This document shows, one piece after another, positions 48,724 to 57,900 of a DNA stretch of 64,000 bases (position 1 is its first letter; every line of letters begins with the position of its first letter). Both the position numbers and the translations under genes were made by a program. The notes beneath the pieces are model-generated. The model searched no databases, was not told where the DNA came from, and saw only the letters and a program-made list of their open reading frames with translations. Origin of the DNA: an uncultured Clostridiaceae bacterium (GTDB taxonomy: Bacteria; Bacillota; Clostridia; TANB77; CAG-508); contig CANPTO010000001.1 in assembly GCA_947577025.1 (NCBI GenBank), forward strand, positions 1 to 64,000, read 5' to 3'.

Positions 48724-49227
48724 TTACTCGCCCCACATTTGGAGTTCAAAACTCGAACCACCTTTTAAACAATACACTTCCACTTCAACTTTATAACCTT
48801 GCTTAAAAGTCGCATTGGATATCTCCCAAAGTTGATTATTTTCAACAGTTTCGTCCAGGTATGTCGTCCAAAATACTCCACTTCTTAGTTTGATTACTAT
48901 TCGGCACTTTCCTGAAACTGTGAATTTTTCAACGAGTCGTTCATCTCTTGCAAGGGTAAAGTTATCACTATACTTAGCATTCTGTGACATATTACTTGCT
49001 CTGTAATTAATATAATTTGTTGCTAATGGCATAATACCACTTCCTGATGAAGTATGCTCATCTGCACCTGCTTCAGCCAAAGCAATAACTGCCTCATCAT
49101 TAGTGTTAGGGTTGTCCTTTAATTCAGCTGCTGATACAACTGTTGTAAATGACAATATTAAAGCCATAGCCATAACTGTTGCTAAAAACCGCTTATACAT
49201 CTTTTTCATTGTGTTCATTTTTTTCAT
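48724..49227 (-). CDS. Small secreted protein
   Basis: 167 aa. Signal peptide MKKMNTMKKMYKRFLATVMA followed by a hydrophobic core and A-A-E cleavage region. The mature part (~135 residues) begins acidic and Asn/Ala-rich, then has a beta-rich domain (F-T-V-S-G-K-C-R-I-V-I-K-L-R-S-G) with two cysteines that may pair. AGGAGG lies 7 bases before the ATG at 49225-49227; an upstream ATG in frame is not used. Convergent with the sigma operon; it could be its target, but no evidence shows this. Codons richer in G/C than neighbours. Confidence 0.7.
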   Translation of the reverse strand: MKKMNTMKKMYKRFLATVMAMALILSFTTVVSAAELKDNPNTNDEAVIALAEAGADEHTSSGSGIMPLATNYINYRASNMSQNAKYSDNFTLARDERLVEKFTVSGKCRIVIKLRSGVFWTTYLDETVENNQLWEISNATFKQGYKVEVEVYCLKGGSSFELQMWGE

Positions 49228-49522
49228 AGAAATACCTCCTGAAATTGTTTGTATAGGCAACCTTCTCTTTAATACAAAAATGTTAATATAAGGTCAACAT
49301 TAATGTAATTAATTTATTAAACATATACCACATTTAGTATGTCACTTATTTATATATAAATGTCAATACCTTTTTGTAATTTTTTTACATTTTTTCAATT
49401 TTTTCCTATTTTATTTGTTTTTTACTTATTTTTGGGGTTTATTTCGATATTTTTATACAAAATTTAACAATTTAATACAAGTAATTTAAGCATCTTAAAA
49501 AAGTAAGGTAGTAGCTTTTTTA

Positions 49523-49573
49523 TTATTTGCAATTCCATGCACTATGTGCTAAACTATTTTTGTCTATTTTCAT
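49523..49573 (-). mobile_element. N-terminal relic of an IS200-type transposase
   Basis: AAAGGAGG and ATG start a 16-codon frame, M-K-I-D-K-N-S-L-A-H-S-A-W-N-C-K then stop. This matches the start of IS200/IS605 TnpA proteins (N-S-L-x-H-x-x-W-N-C-K-Y-H-I-V). Nothing of the catalytic part remains. A GTAAGGTAGTAGC-containing stretch follows. The stretch 49574-49854 shows no gene. Confidence 0.6.
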
Positions 49574-49854
49574 AGATAAATCTCCTCCTTTGATTTCTAT
49601 TTTTGCGGTTGACCAAACCATAAATATTATATCAAAGCATGAGATTTATTTCACTCATAGCAAAAAGCTTTTAGCCTCCCACGTATAACGCGTTTTTTTC
49701 ATTATACCCAAAAGAACACTTATAAAAAAGTGTTTTTTAGTAAATAATAAGGATAGTTCTCTAAAACTTCAACATTTTACCCGACTAATCGTTTTTGTTG
49801 ATATGTTGCTATTTGTATGGTTTATTTTCTTAACTTCAACATTTTATCTCTCTC

Positions 49855-49938
49855 ATCTGGAACTCCATGCCCGTGCATCTATTACTATTACCTTATTTGT
49901 TACTGGTAAGGCTACAGTTTCTATTGTATTTTCTCTTT
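49855..49938 (-). repeat. Duplicate fragment of the CwlD-like amidase gene
   Basis: About 84 bases almost identical to 46228-46315, covering codons before and around the GHG motif, including the same CGG (49871-49873). It ends just before the 3' end of the ATPase gene. Confidence 0.8.
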
Positions 49939-49940
49939 TA

Positions 49941-51237
49941 TTATATTAAATACGTAGCATATAATGGTACTGATTTTATATTATTTTCAAATCCAAAGTT
50001 TCTTCTTGATATTCTTATGCTATATTTTGGTTGCTTTTCTGCTATATATAAATTTAAACTTCTTGCTGCCACATTTGTTCCTGCTTTTACTTCTACTGGT
50101 ATTATATCTTTTCCTTTTTGGATTATAAAGTCTAACTCCGCAGTTCCTTTGCTAGTCCAGTAAAATAATTCATATCCGATTTGCTTTCAATGATTGTGCA
50201 ACATAATTTTCAACTAAAGCTCCTATAAATGTATTATTACTCTCTTCTTTGTCTAATAAAAACTCATAACTCATATTTGATTTTAATGTTAGTAGCCCAA
50301 CATCTGACATATAAATTTTAAAAGAACTTAAATCTTGATATGCTGATATTGGCATTTGCGTATCTATTAATTTATTGCATTTAAGTATTATTCCTGATTG
50401 TAACAACCAATCTATACTTGCTCCAAATATAGTTGCTGTACCTCCTGTTTGTACTACCTTATATTGAAATTTTTTATTATCTTTTGCCAATTGCATTGGA
50501 ATAGAATTATATGTTGCCCTTATTTTTACACTTTCACTATTTGTTGAATACTTTGCCATATCTGATATATAGTTATTTATAATTTCTGATTGTATTTGTT
50601 GTGCAAAAATAATATTTTGCTCTTGTACATAATTATTTACGACTTCTGGCATTCCTCCAATTATTAAATATTTATCATACATATTTAATGCTAACTTGTG
50701 TAATGATGAATTCATTTTTTCATCTTTTTCAAAGCATTCTTTTATTTTTTTTGCCAATCCTTCTTGATTATTTGCCCATAAAAATTCTTCGAAATCCATT
50801 GGGTTTAATGTTATTGTTTCTACTTTTCCTACTGGAAATGAGTATGAATTTCTATTGATTGCAACACCTAATAAACTTCCTGCTACTATTATATGATATT
50901 CATTAGCATTTTCGTAAAAATATTTTAATGATGTTAAGGCTTTTTCACAATTTTGGATTTCATCTAAAAATATTAATGTTTTTCCAGGTAGTATATTAGT
51001 TTTAAAAGTTAATGACATTATTTGTATTATTTCTTTTGGGTCTAATGTATCCGAAAATATATTTTTGGCAATTTCGTTTATTTCAAAATTTATATATACA
51101 TAATTTTCGTAATTTTCTTTTGCAAATTGTATTATGCTATATGTTTTTCCTACTTGCCTAGCTCCATTTATTATGAGAGGCTTTCTATTCTTACTATTTT
51201 TCCAATTTTCTAATTTCGTTAATATCTTTCTTTTCAT
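49941..51237 (-). CDS. DUF4143 AAA+ ATPase with one CGG +1 recoding site
   Basis: Walker A GARQVGKT near residues 25-32, Walker B T-L-I-F-L-D-E-I-Q, sensor V-A-G-S-L-L-G, then the DUF4143 domain. The frame reads to A-Q-S-L-K-A-N, then CGG at 50176-50178 and soon TGA. Skipping the C gives A-N-G-Y-E-L-F-Y-W-T-S-K-G-T-A-E-L-D-F-I-I, the family's N-G-Y-E-x-x-Y-W-x-S and nuclease-like core, and a C-terminus to TAA at 49941-49943 (431 aa, like the copy at 8498-9808). Nearby GCG GAG contains an out-of-frame CGG that is read normally. Confidence 0.87.
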
Positions 51238-51340
51238 ATTATCAACTCCTATTATTATTATACACGTTTTTTGATTAATAAGTCAATAAAAATAGGATTT
51301 TTTTGATTTTTTCTAAGTTACTTGTTGTTTTTAAGAATAA

Positions 51341-51392
51341 AGGGGACAGGGAAAATTGACACTCCTCGAGGTGTCAATTTTCCCCGTCCCTT
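51341..51392. repeat. Perfect-type hairpin element
   Basis: GGGACAGGGAAAATTGACAC ... GTGTCAATTTTCCCCGTCCC, centred on CTCGAG. Belongs to the class of G/C-rich mobile hairpins; may also terminate the AAA+ gene. Confidence 0.75.
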
Positions 51393-51459
51393 TTGACTCA
51401 CTTTTTTACAGCTCCCATTTTTATATAATCCCCTTTGCTATTTTTCTATATTGTTTGTT

Positions 51460-52518
51460 TTAATATAGTGCAAAGTTTGAGTTATCTTTTGTTATTCCTT
51501 CTCTTAGTTCTAATACACTAAACCTATCTTCACTATTATAAATTTTGTACATCGCTTTTTCAAATACATAGTTTGTCATGTTTTCAAGTTCACGTGCACC
51601 TGTACCATAGTTTAATGTTGATTCTGCAATTTCTTTAAAAAGATCATCATACATTTTCAAATCAATCCCCATATTCCAAAGACCTCTTTCATATATCATG
51701 AATGCTGATTGCTTTGATTCTTTTTGTATACGTATTAGTGTTTCTGTTTCAATAGGGTTTGTTACATGGATTTTGGTAATTCTACCTACAAATTCTGGCG
51801 TAAAACCATATTCTATTAAGTCTTCTTTTGTATATATACTTTTTTCAGGTGATAAAACTTTTTTGCTTTTATTACTAGGAATTTGAAAACCTAAAACTTT
51901 CTCATCTAATCTTTTTTCTTTTACTTTTTCTATGCCAGAACAAGCATCCATTAAAAATATTTTTAAGTTCTTAGTTTCAAACTGAAATTCTCTGTTTTGT
52001 ACCTTAATATTTATTGGTGCTCCTGATAAAATTGGAAGTAATGAGTCTATAACTCCTTCTCCACTTATATCTCTGCCATCACTATTTCCTCGTCCTTTTG
52101 TCGTTTTCTTTCCTATTTCATCAATAACTAAAATACCATTTTCAGCCTTTACAAAATCATTTCCAGAATTTTTAACTAAGTTAGCTAGCATTTTATCAAC
52201 ACTTTCACCAACATAGCCTTCTTGAGTATATTGTGTTGCATTTTCAATTGTATATGCTAGACCCATTTCTTTGCAAAAGGCTTCCATTGTTAATGTTTTT
52301 CCTGTTCCACTTCCACCTATTATGAAATCTACACATCTTGTTCCTAAATAATGTGCATTATATAGTGAAATAGCAATTCTTCTAATTAGTTCATCTTGTC
52401 CTACTACTGTTTCTTTTATACATTCCTCAATATCACTTATCCGTGGATAGTTTTCGTACTCATTATTTTGGAATGGAAGCACTTCATTTTTACCGTATAC
52501 TGCTAATTCATTTGACAT
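51460..52518 (-). CDS. ClpX-like AAA+ ATPase without zinc finger
   Basis: 352 aa. Begins at ATG after GGAGG. V-V-G-Q-D-E-L at about 40 and Walker A G-G-S-G-T-G-K-T, then G-Y-V-G-E-S-V, Walker B I-L-V-I-D-E-I-G-K, and E-F-V-G-R-I-T (sensor 2 region) resemble ClpX. The N-terminal zinc domain of ClpX is absent, and the IGF-type ClpP loop is not evident, so it may be a stand-alone unfoldase. Codon 28 is an in-frame CGG (52440-52442, Y-P-R-I-S); the +1 frame stops after one codon, so here CGG must be read straight for the protein to be made. No partner gene is obvious. Confidence 0.75.
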   Translation of the reverse strand: MSNELAVYGKNEVLPFQNNEYENYPRISDIEECIKETVVGQDELIRRIAISLYNAHYLGTRCVDFIIGGSGTGKTLTMEAFCKEMGLAYTIENATQYTQEGYVGESVDKMLANLVKNSGNDFVKAENGILVIDEIGKKTTKGRGNSDGRDISGEGVIDSLLPILSGAPINIKVQNREFQFETKNLKIFLMDACSGIEKVKEKRLDEKVLGFQIPSNKSKKVLSPEKSIYTKEDLIEYGFTPEFVGRITKIHVTNPIETETLIRIQKESKQSAFMIYERGLWNMGIDLKMYDDLFKEIAESTLNYGTGARELENMTNYVFEKAMYKIYNSEDRFSVLELREGITKDNSNFALY

Positions 52519-52571
52519 ATTTTTTCCTCCTTTATTTTAAAAAAAGAATTTTTAGTTACTACATTATACAA

Positions 52572-52618
52572 ATATAGACATATTACATAACATTTTACAT
52601 AATATGTCTATATTTTTT
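52572..52618. terminator. Hairpin terminator
   Basis: AATATAGACATATTA ... TAATATGTCTATATT followed by T-run, between the response regulator gene and the ClpX-like gene. Confidence 0.75.
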
Positions 52619-52627
52619 TGTGAATTT

Positions 52628-53554
52628 CTATTTTTTTCTTCTATCTATTACATAGGTGCTTCCTTGTATTGTTTTTGCTAAGTGTTTTACACTTGCTCCT
52701 GCTTCTCCTATTTCTAGTGCATTTTTAAACTTGTCCTTTTCTACCTCTACTACTCCTATTGATATTGAGGTAAGTGGGAATTGTTCTATTATTCCTTTCC
52801 TGTTTGCTATTTCTATATAGCCTTTTTCGTTGTCTTCATTTGTGAAATATCTTTTTACATTTATGTCAAAATCTGCTATTATATTTTGGCATATTTGCTC
52901 ACTGTCTTTATTTGCTATTATTGCTATGAAGTCATCTCCTCCTATGTGTCCTACAAAGCTGTCATCATTTTCATTTGTGTGTATGTTTTTTTGTATTACT
53001 TTTGCTATAAATTTTATTATTTCGTCTCCTTTTATAAAGCCATATACATCATTGTATGCTTTAAAGTTGTCTAGGTCAAAGTATAGCATTGAAAATGTTT
53101 CTTTGTTTAATAATCGTTTTTTTATTTCTGCTTGTATTTGTACATTTCCTGGCAAACCTGTTAGCGGGCTTACTCTTCTGTTTGCATATAGTAGGCTTAA
53201 TATGTTATTTATTGTGTAATATAAGTATTGTTCATCTATTGGCTTTCTGATATAGTGTACTACTCCTAGTTCTAACATTTGAAGTTTGTGTTCATGTTCT
53301 TTGTTTTCGGTAATTACGATGATTGGTGTTATGCTGTTGTCTTCATTGTTTTTTATTTTTTTGCATATCTCACTTGCATCGTTTTTTTCATTATCTTCAT
53401 TTACTATTATAAGTGATGGTATGTTTTTTAATGCTATCTCTAAGTCATTTCTTACTACTTTTGTTATTCTATATTCTGTTTCTAATTTAAATAGTTCTTT
53501 AAGCTTTTCTTCTAATTCTTTTTTATCATCTATTACATATATTTCTTGTAGCAT
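52628..53554 (-). CDS. Response regulator with GGDEF domain (diguanylate cyclase)
   Basis: 308 aa. N-terminal receiver-like domain (Y-V-I-D-D near the start; the usual phospho-acceptor position reads I-I-V-N-E-D, so phosphorylation is doubtful; Y-I-R-K-P-I is the conserved Lys). GGDEF domain from about 135: S-P-L-T-G-L-P-G-N start and active site G-G-D-D-F, which supports c-di-GMP synthesis. No R-x-x-D inhibition site seen. An upstream hairpin separates it from the surface genes. No in-frame CGG. Confidence 0.87.
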   Translation of the reverse strand: MLQEIYVIDDKKELEEKLKELFKLETEYRITKVVRNDLEIALKNIPSLIIVNEDNEKNDASEICKKIKNNEDNSITPIIVITENKEHEHKLQMLELGVVHYIRKPIDEQYLYYTINNILSLLYANRRVSPLTGLPGNVQIQAEIKKRLLNKETFSMLYFDLDNFKAYNDVYGFIKGDEIIKFIAKVIQKNIHTNENDDSFVGHIGGDDFIAIIANKDSEQICQNIIADFDINVKRYFTNEDNEKGYIEIANRKGIIEQFPLTSISIGVVEVEKDKFKNALEIGEAGASVKHLAKTIQGSTYVIDRRKK

Positions 53555-53616
53555 ATTTTCTCCTTATTTCTATTAACTTCTTTTATGTTTTATATTACAT
53601 TTTTACTATTGTAGAG

Positions 53617-53660
53617 CAAAAGTGTGCCAATTTTCCTGCCCTTTTTGGCACACTTTTTGT
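53617..53660. terminator. Hairpin element/terminator
   Basis: AAAGTGTGCCAA ... TTGGCACACTTT followed by T-rich sequence; 3' of the Ig-like surface gene and 5' of the GGDEF gene. Confidence 0.7.
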
Positions 53661-53694
53661 AGTATAGGAAAAATAGATTTTATTAAATTCTATT

Positions 53695-54615
53695 TTATAT
53701 TGTTATTTCTTTTGTTATTTGTTCTGATAAACCATTTACACTATATACTGTTATTGTTATTGTATTATTTCCTGCTACTAAATCTCGTGTTAGTTCTACT
53801 TCTTTTACATTTAGTGATGTATCTTTATTTTCTGCGTCTGTTGAAAGTATTGTTCCATTTTGATTTATTTCTATTTTCTTTATATTTTCTTCATCTGATA
53901 TTTTTATACGTAGTTTGTCTCCTTCTTGTACCGCTTCTATTTTTGGTTTTTTGGCTCCTTTAAATATTTGCTCTTTATGTTCTTCATTACCTGCTGCATC
54001 TACTGCCACTACTACTAACGTATTTTCGCCTTTTAGTATTGTTATTCTTTCTTCTATTAGTTTTTTGGCGTCATTTTGTACTTCTACTATTGTATCTTCT
54101 TCATCATTCCAGTGATACATTATATAACTAAGTTCTGTTTCATCTTTTGCTACTATTTTTATTTTTGAACCTTCCACTTCAAATTCTATTTCAGGTTTTG
54201 TTGTATCTTCTTCTTCCTTAAAGTATACTTTTTGATATGTTGTTTCTTTTTTGCTACTATCTATTATTTTTAATGTTAGTGTATTGTTTCCTATTGGTAA
54301 TTCTATATTTTCTGTTATGTTTGTTTGACCTTTTCCTTGTAATGTAGTTTCATCACCGAAATTCCATGAGTATATTATTTTGTCTATTGCTTTATTATGG
54401 TTTATGCTTATTTGCAACTTGCCATTTTCCTCTTTTGTTGTAACTGCTGGCTCATGGTTTTCGTTAGCTACTTTTCCTTTATATATTCCATAGCTTCCTT
54501 TTGCTATAAATACTATTCCTAATACTATTAGGATAATAGTAAAAATTTTTATAGTAGTACTTATTTCTAATTGACTACCTTTTTTTTGTTTTTCATAATA
54601 TAATATCTGATTCAT
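53695..54615 (-). CDS. Membrane-anchored protein with Ig-like repeats
   Basis: 306 aa. Signal-anchor at about 22-40 (IKIFTIILIVLGIVFIA). Outside are three ~85-residue beta-sandwich units; the pattern I-x-x-x-x-W-[NS]-[FD], G-[EN]-N-T-L, V-x-A-V-D-A-A-G-N-E is typical of Ig-like modules of surface proteins. No sorting signal. It follows the two large surface genes on the same strand and is likely part of the same surface structure. No in-frame CGG. Confidence 0.75.
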   Translation of the reverse strand: MNQILYYEKQKKGSQLEISTTIKIFTIILIVLGIVFIAKGSYGIYKGKVANENHEPAVTTKEENGKLQISINHNKAIDKIIYSWNFGDETTLQGKGQTNITENIELPIGNNTLTLKIIDSSKKETTYQKVYFKEEEDTTKPEIEFEVEGSKIKIVAKDETELSYIMYHWNDEEDTIVEVQNDAKKLIEERITILKGENTLVVVAVDAAGNEEHKEQIFKGAKKPKIEAVQEGDKLRIKISDEENIKKIEINQNGTILSTDAENKDTSLNVKEVELTRDLVAGNNTITITVYSVNGLSEQITKEITI

Positions 54616-54709
54616 TTTTCCACCTCTTCGTTTATGTAGAAATTATAGCATAAGTATTTTTCGTTGTAAAGGAATTTTTTCCTATAATACAAAACAAGGG
54701 GCTGTAAAA

Positions 54710-54866
54710 AGGAAAGATTTGGAGAGATTTGGAAAGATTTGGGACGCGTCCAAAACTTTCCTTTTATTTTTTTGCATTATTTTTTAAATTTTAAATAAAA
54801 AGGGAAAGTTTTGGACGCGTCCCAAATCTTTCCAAATCTCTCCAAATCTTTCCAAATCTTTCCAAG
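54710..54866. repeat. Very long hairpin element with GGACGCGTCC
   Basis: GGAAAGATTTGGGACGCGTC ... GACGCGTCCCAAATCTTTCC with arms of over 50 bases, including the tandem AGATTTGG units. Same family as 29279-29378 and the fragment at 22643. Confidence 0.8.
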
Positions 54867-54897
54867 TTCATAATATTTCTAAAATCTTTGCCAAAAA

Positions 54898-54946
54898 CAA
54901 GATATTGACACATCTTTATAATATAAAGTGTGTCAATATCTTGTTT
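54898..54946 (-). terminator. Terminator of the surface-protein operon
   Basis: AAGATATTGACACA ... TGTGTCAATATCTT followed by a G/T-rich run; 34 bases 3' of the gene ending at 54980. Confidence 0.85.
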
Positions 54947-54979
54947 TTGTTTTGGCTTTTTTATATTGCCTTTTTTATT

Positions 54980-57900
54980 TTATTTTAGAACTTTCTTTTT
55001 GATAAAGATTATTCCTCCAATTAGTATTATGCTTGATAGTACTATTGTTATTGCTATTAAATAGTTAGTTACTGTTTTACCATATGGTGGTAATATTTTA
55101 ACTACTTCTGCTCTATCGGTGTCTACTTCTTGAGGTTCTTGTGTTGGGTCTTGGTTTCCTACTATTGAGTATGCATTTCTTCTACCCACATCATTACTTG
55201 TTCTTACTAGTTCAACTATGTTTCTGTATGTTAAGTCGTCTGTTGTGTTTTCAGCTGTTATTAATTGTGTTAGTATTAGGTCGTCACTTACAGAGCTGTT
55301 TCCTTTGTCATATATTTCAGGTACTAGTTTAGCTTCTGCTATATTCGAGTCTGATGTACCATCGGCATTTCTTGGTTTTGTTGATATAACTGTATTGTAT
55401 TTTTTAACATAATCATCTAGTGTTGCATTTACTAGTGTTTGTTTTTCATCTTCTGTTACTAAGTTTCCTTTATCAATTACTTCCCAAGCTTTATTATCTA
55501 TTGCATAGAATTGTAAGTTGTTTGCTACATAGTCTACTAATTGGTTTGGCTCGGTTTTTACAATTGTTGCTGGGTCGGCTACTTTTCCTGTGTAGTAGAA
55601 TGAATTTTCTTTAAAGTCTACTTCGCCTTTATTTGTTACTGTTATTTTGTATGAAATTTTAATTGTTGCTCCATGCATTAGCTCTTCATCCATACTTAAT
55701 TGTATTAAACCAAATTTTGTATCATAGTTATATGCACCTTCACTTCTTATATCTGCCATTGGGTCACCTTGTAATTTATTTTGGTTATATTTATATTCAT
55801 ATTGTTTATGTTTTAACCATAATGCATTTGTTGCTGATTGTGTTGCGTCAAATAGTGTTGAGCCATCTGCTAATGTTAATTTAACATTTGTTACTTCTTT
55901 GTTTACTGATAATTGTGCTTTTGGTCTTTCTTCTAGTCCTAAGTTTACATGGTTTATTTCATATGTTGTAGGGTTGTTTTCTGTTTGGTCTTCTGTTATA
56001 CCTCTATCACATTCTGTTTCAATTACCATTAGTCCAGTTTCTGCTGTCATTTGAGTTTCTTTCATTAACTCGTTTAATTCATTTTTTAATTTATCATTGT
56101 CTAAAGGCATTTTTTCATGTGATGCTAGTACCTCTGCTATATGATTCATTACATTATCATCTGAATAGTCAATTACGTCTTCTCTACTATTTAGAGTTTT
56201 ACTTGGTCTTTTATATAATTCCTCTAAATCATCGTCTTTCATTATGTCTTTTGCATCTGATACATCATTTCTTTCTGAAGATGCTGCTATATCATATACA
56301 TATCCATTTTGTTCTTCTTCTTTTTTCACTGCATTTGCAGTTTCGTTATTTGATGAATCTGGCTTAAATGTAGATATTTTGGTTTTTATCTCTCCTAAGT
56401 CTTCTTTACCATTTTCCCAAGTTGATTTTTCTCTCCATATATATTGAAGATTAGTTTCTGTATTTGTCCAAAAGTTTGTATTTCTATAAAGATTTTGGTT
56501 TATTTCTTTTTGATATGTTGTTGATTTATAGTCTTGACCATTGTATGATTTTTTATTTTGTCCACTTTTTCCTGATTTTGTTAATACTTCATTTATTTCT
56601 GGGGCTATATTTTCATATTGTTCTGGTAATAATGTTTTTTCAGTATCTCCATATATAAACCTAACTACATAGTTACCTGGAATGTATGAATTGATTATAT
56701 ATTTACCTCTGTCGGCATTTTCCGCAGGGTCTATATCTATCTTTCCATATTTTTCACCTGGTCCTATCTGAGCTATTACTGCTTCAAATTTGTCATTTCC
56801 AGATGAGAATTCTTTCCATTTATATTCTGTTCCATTAGGCATTAACTCTATTAATTGTACAGTTACACCGTTTATTTTTGCTTCCTCTTCTTCCATTATT
56901 CCATTTCCTATTGCTGTATGTGTTTCATCGTTTATTGGGTTTCTTTCATCTTCCCATATTGTACCATTTGTTGTTCTTACTACTGGTTTTCCGTCTGGTC
57001 CATCTTCTCTATATAGTTTTAGTTTTATATTTGGTGCTTTATCTGTATCATCTTCAAAGTTCTCATACTTGATTTGTCCGTTATCTGGATCTCCATCTTT
57101 TGGAACATCATCTGGATTTAAGTTTCCTGGTACTGAGTCTACATCAAATAAGCCCGCTATTTTACTGTATCCTGAAACTGGATCTACGTTTGGTATTTCT
57201 GTTCCTTCTTTGTAGTATGTTTTAAATCCATTTATTTCTGCAATGTTTTCTTTTCCTTCTCCTATTTTCTCTATTTTGTCTACTCTCTCATCTAGTCTTA
57301 TCCAATCTTCTCCATTTATGCTATCTTTCTTAACTTTAAATGTTAAGTATATATATGCTGTTTGTCCAGATGAAAGTTTCATTCCTTGTAAACCTTGTAT
57401 ATATAATTTATCGTATCCAGCTATTGTTGTTTCGTTATTTGTTCCATATTTACTGTTGTCAACTTTATTTACTGGCATATTTGTTCCTACCATTGCTAAG
57501 TGTTCATTTTTAGCCGTTTCAGCTTCTGTATCTGTATCTTTTATTCCATATTTTATTTGTATATATGAACGTTCGTCTACATATTCGAAGTCTTCGTCGT
57601 AGTAATCTACTATTTCCATTACCTCGCCTAGTACACTTTGTGATTGGTTACGAACTGTTAGCTTGTAGGTTACATATACATTTAATTCATCATCTTTTGA
57701 TTTGCCATAGTTTGCAAATTCATTTCCATAGTCTGATACTTTGTAGTCATAGTCTGCTGCAAATAATTCCCTTGTGTATCTAGTGTCATAGTATTTTTTA
57801 TCATTAAATGCTATATCTGAAAGTCTTAGTTCAATATCCCATATTTCTTCTATGTCGTACTCTTTACCTGTATTTTCATCTCTACTTCCGCATTTTGGAC

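Noticed and set aside
49228..49522. Complete insertion sequence near the IS200-like start
   Set aside because: Only 16 codons of a transposase remain and no catalytic motif follows, so it is only a relic.
50095..50160. Second frame change near GCGGAG in the ATPase gene
   Set aside because: The CGG there is out of frame (ACT GCG GAG) and the family motif A-E-L-D-F is already in the correct frame.
5749..50178. Simple reassignment of CGG to another amino acid (as reported for some bacteria)
   Set aside because: A reassigned codon would keep the frame. In these genes the frame changes by +1 after CGG, and the direct frame ends in stops.
5634..51237. Treating all frame breaks as ordinary sequencing errors
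   Set aside because: Errors in homopolymers would add or drop A or T in this AT-rich sequence. Here all 17 breaks are an additional C placed exactly so that an in-frame CGG precedes a Gly codon, on genes of both strands, none in rpoB/rpoC, and one is present in two loci. Raw reads would still be the decisive check.
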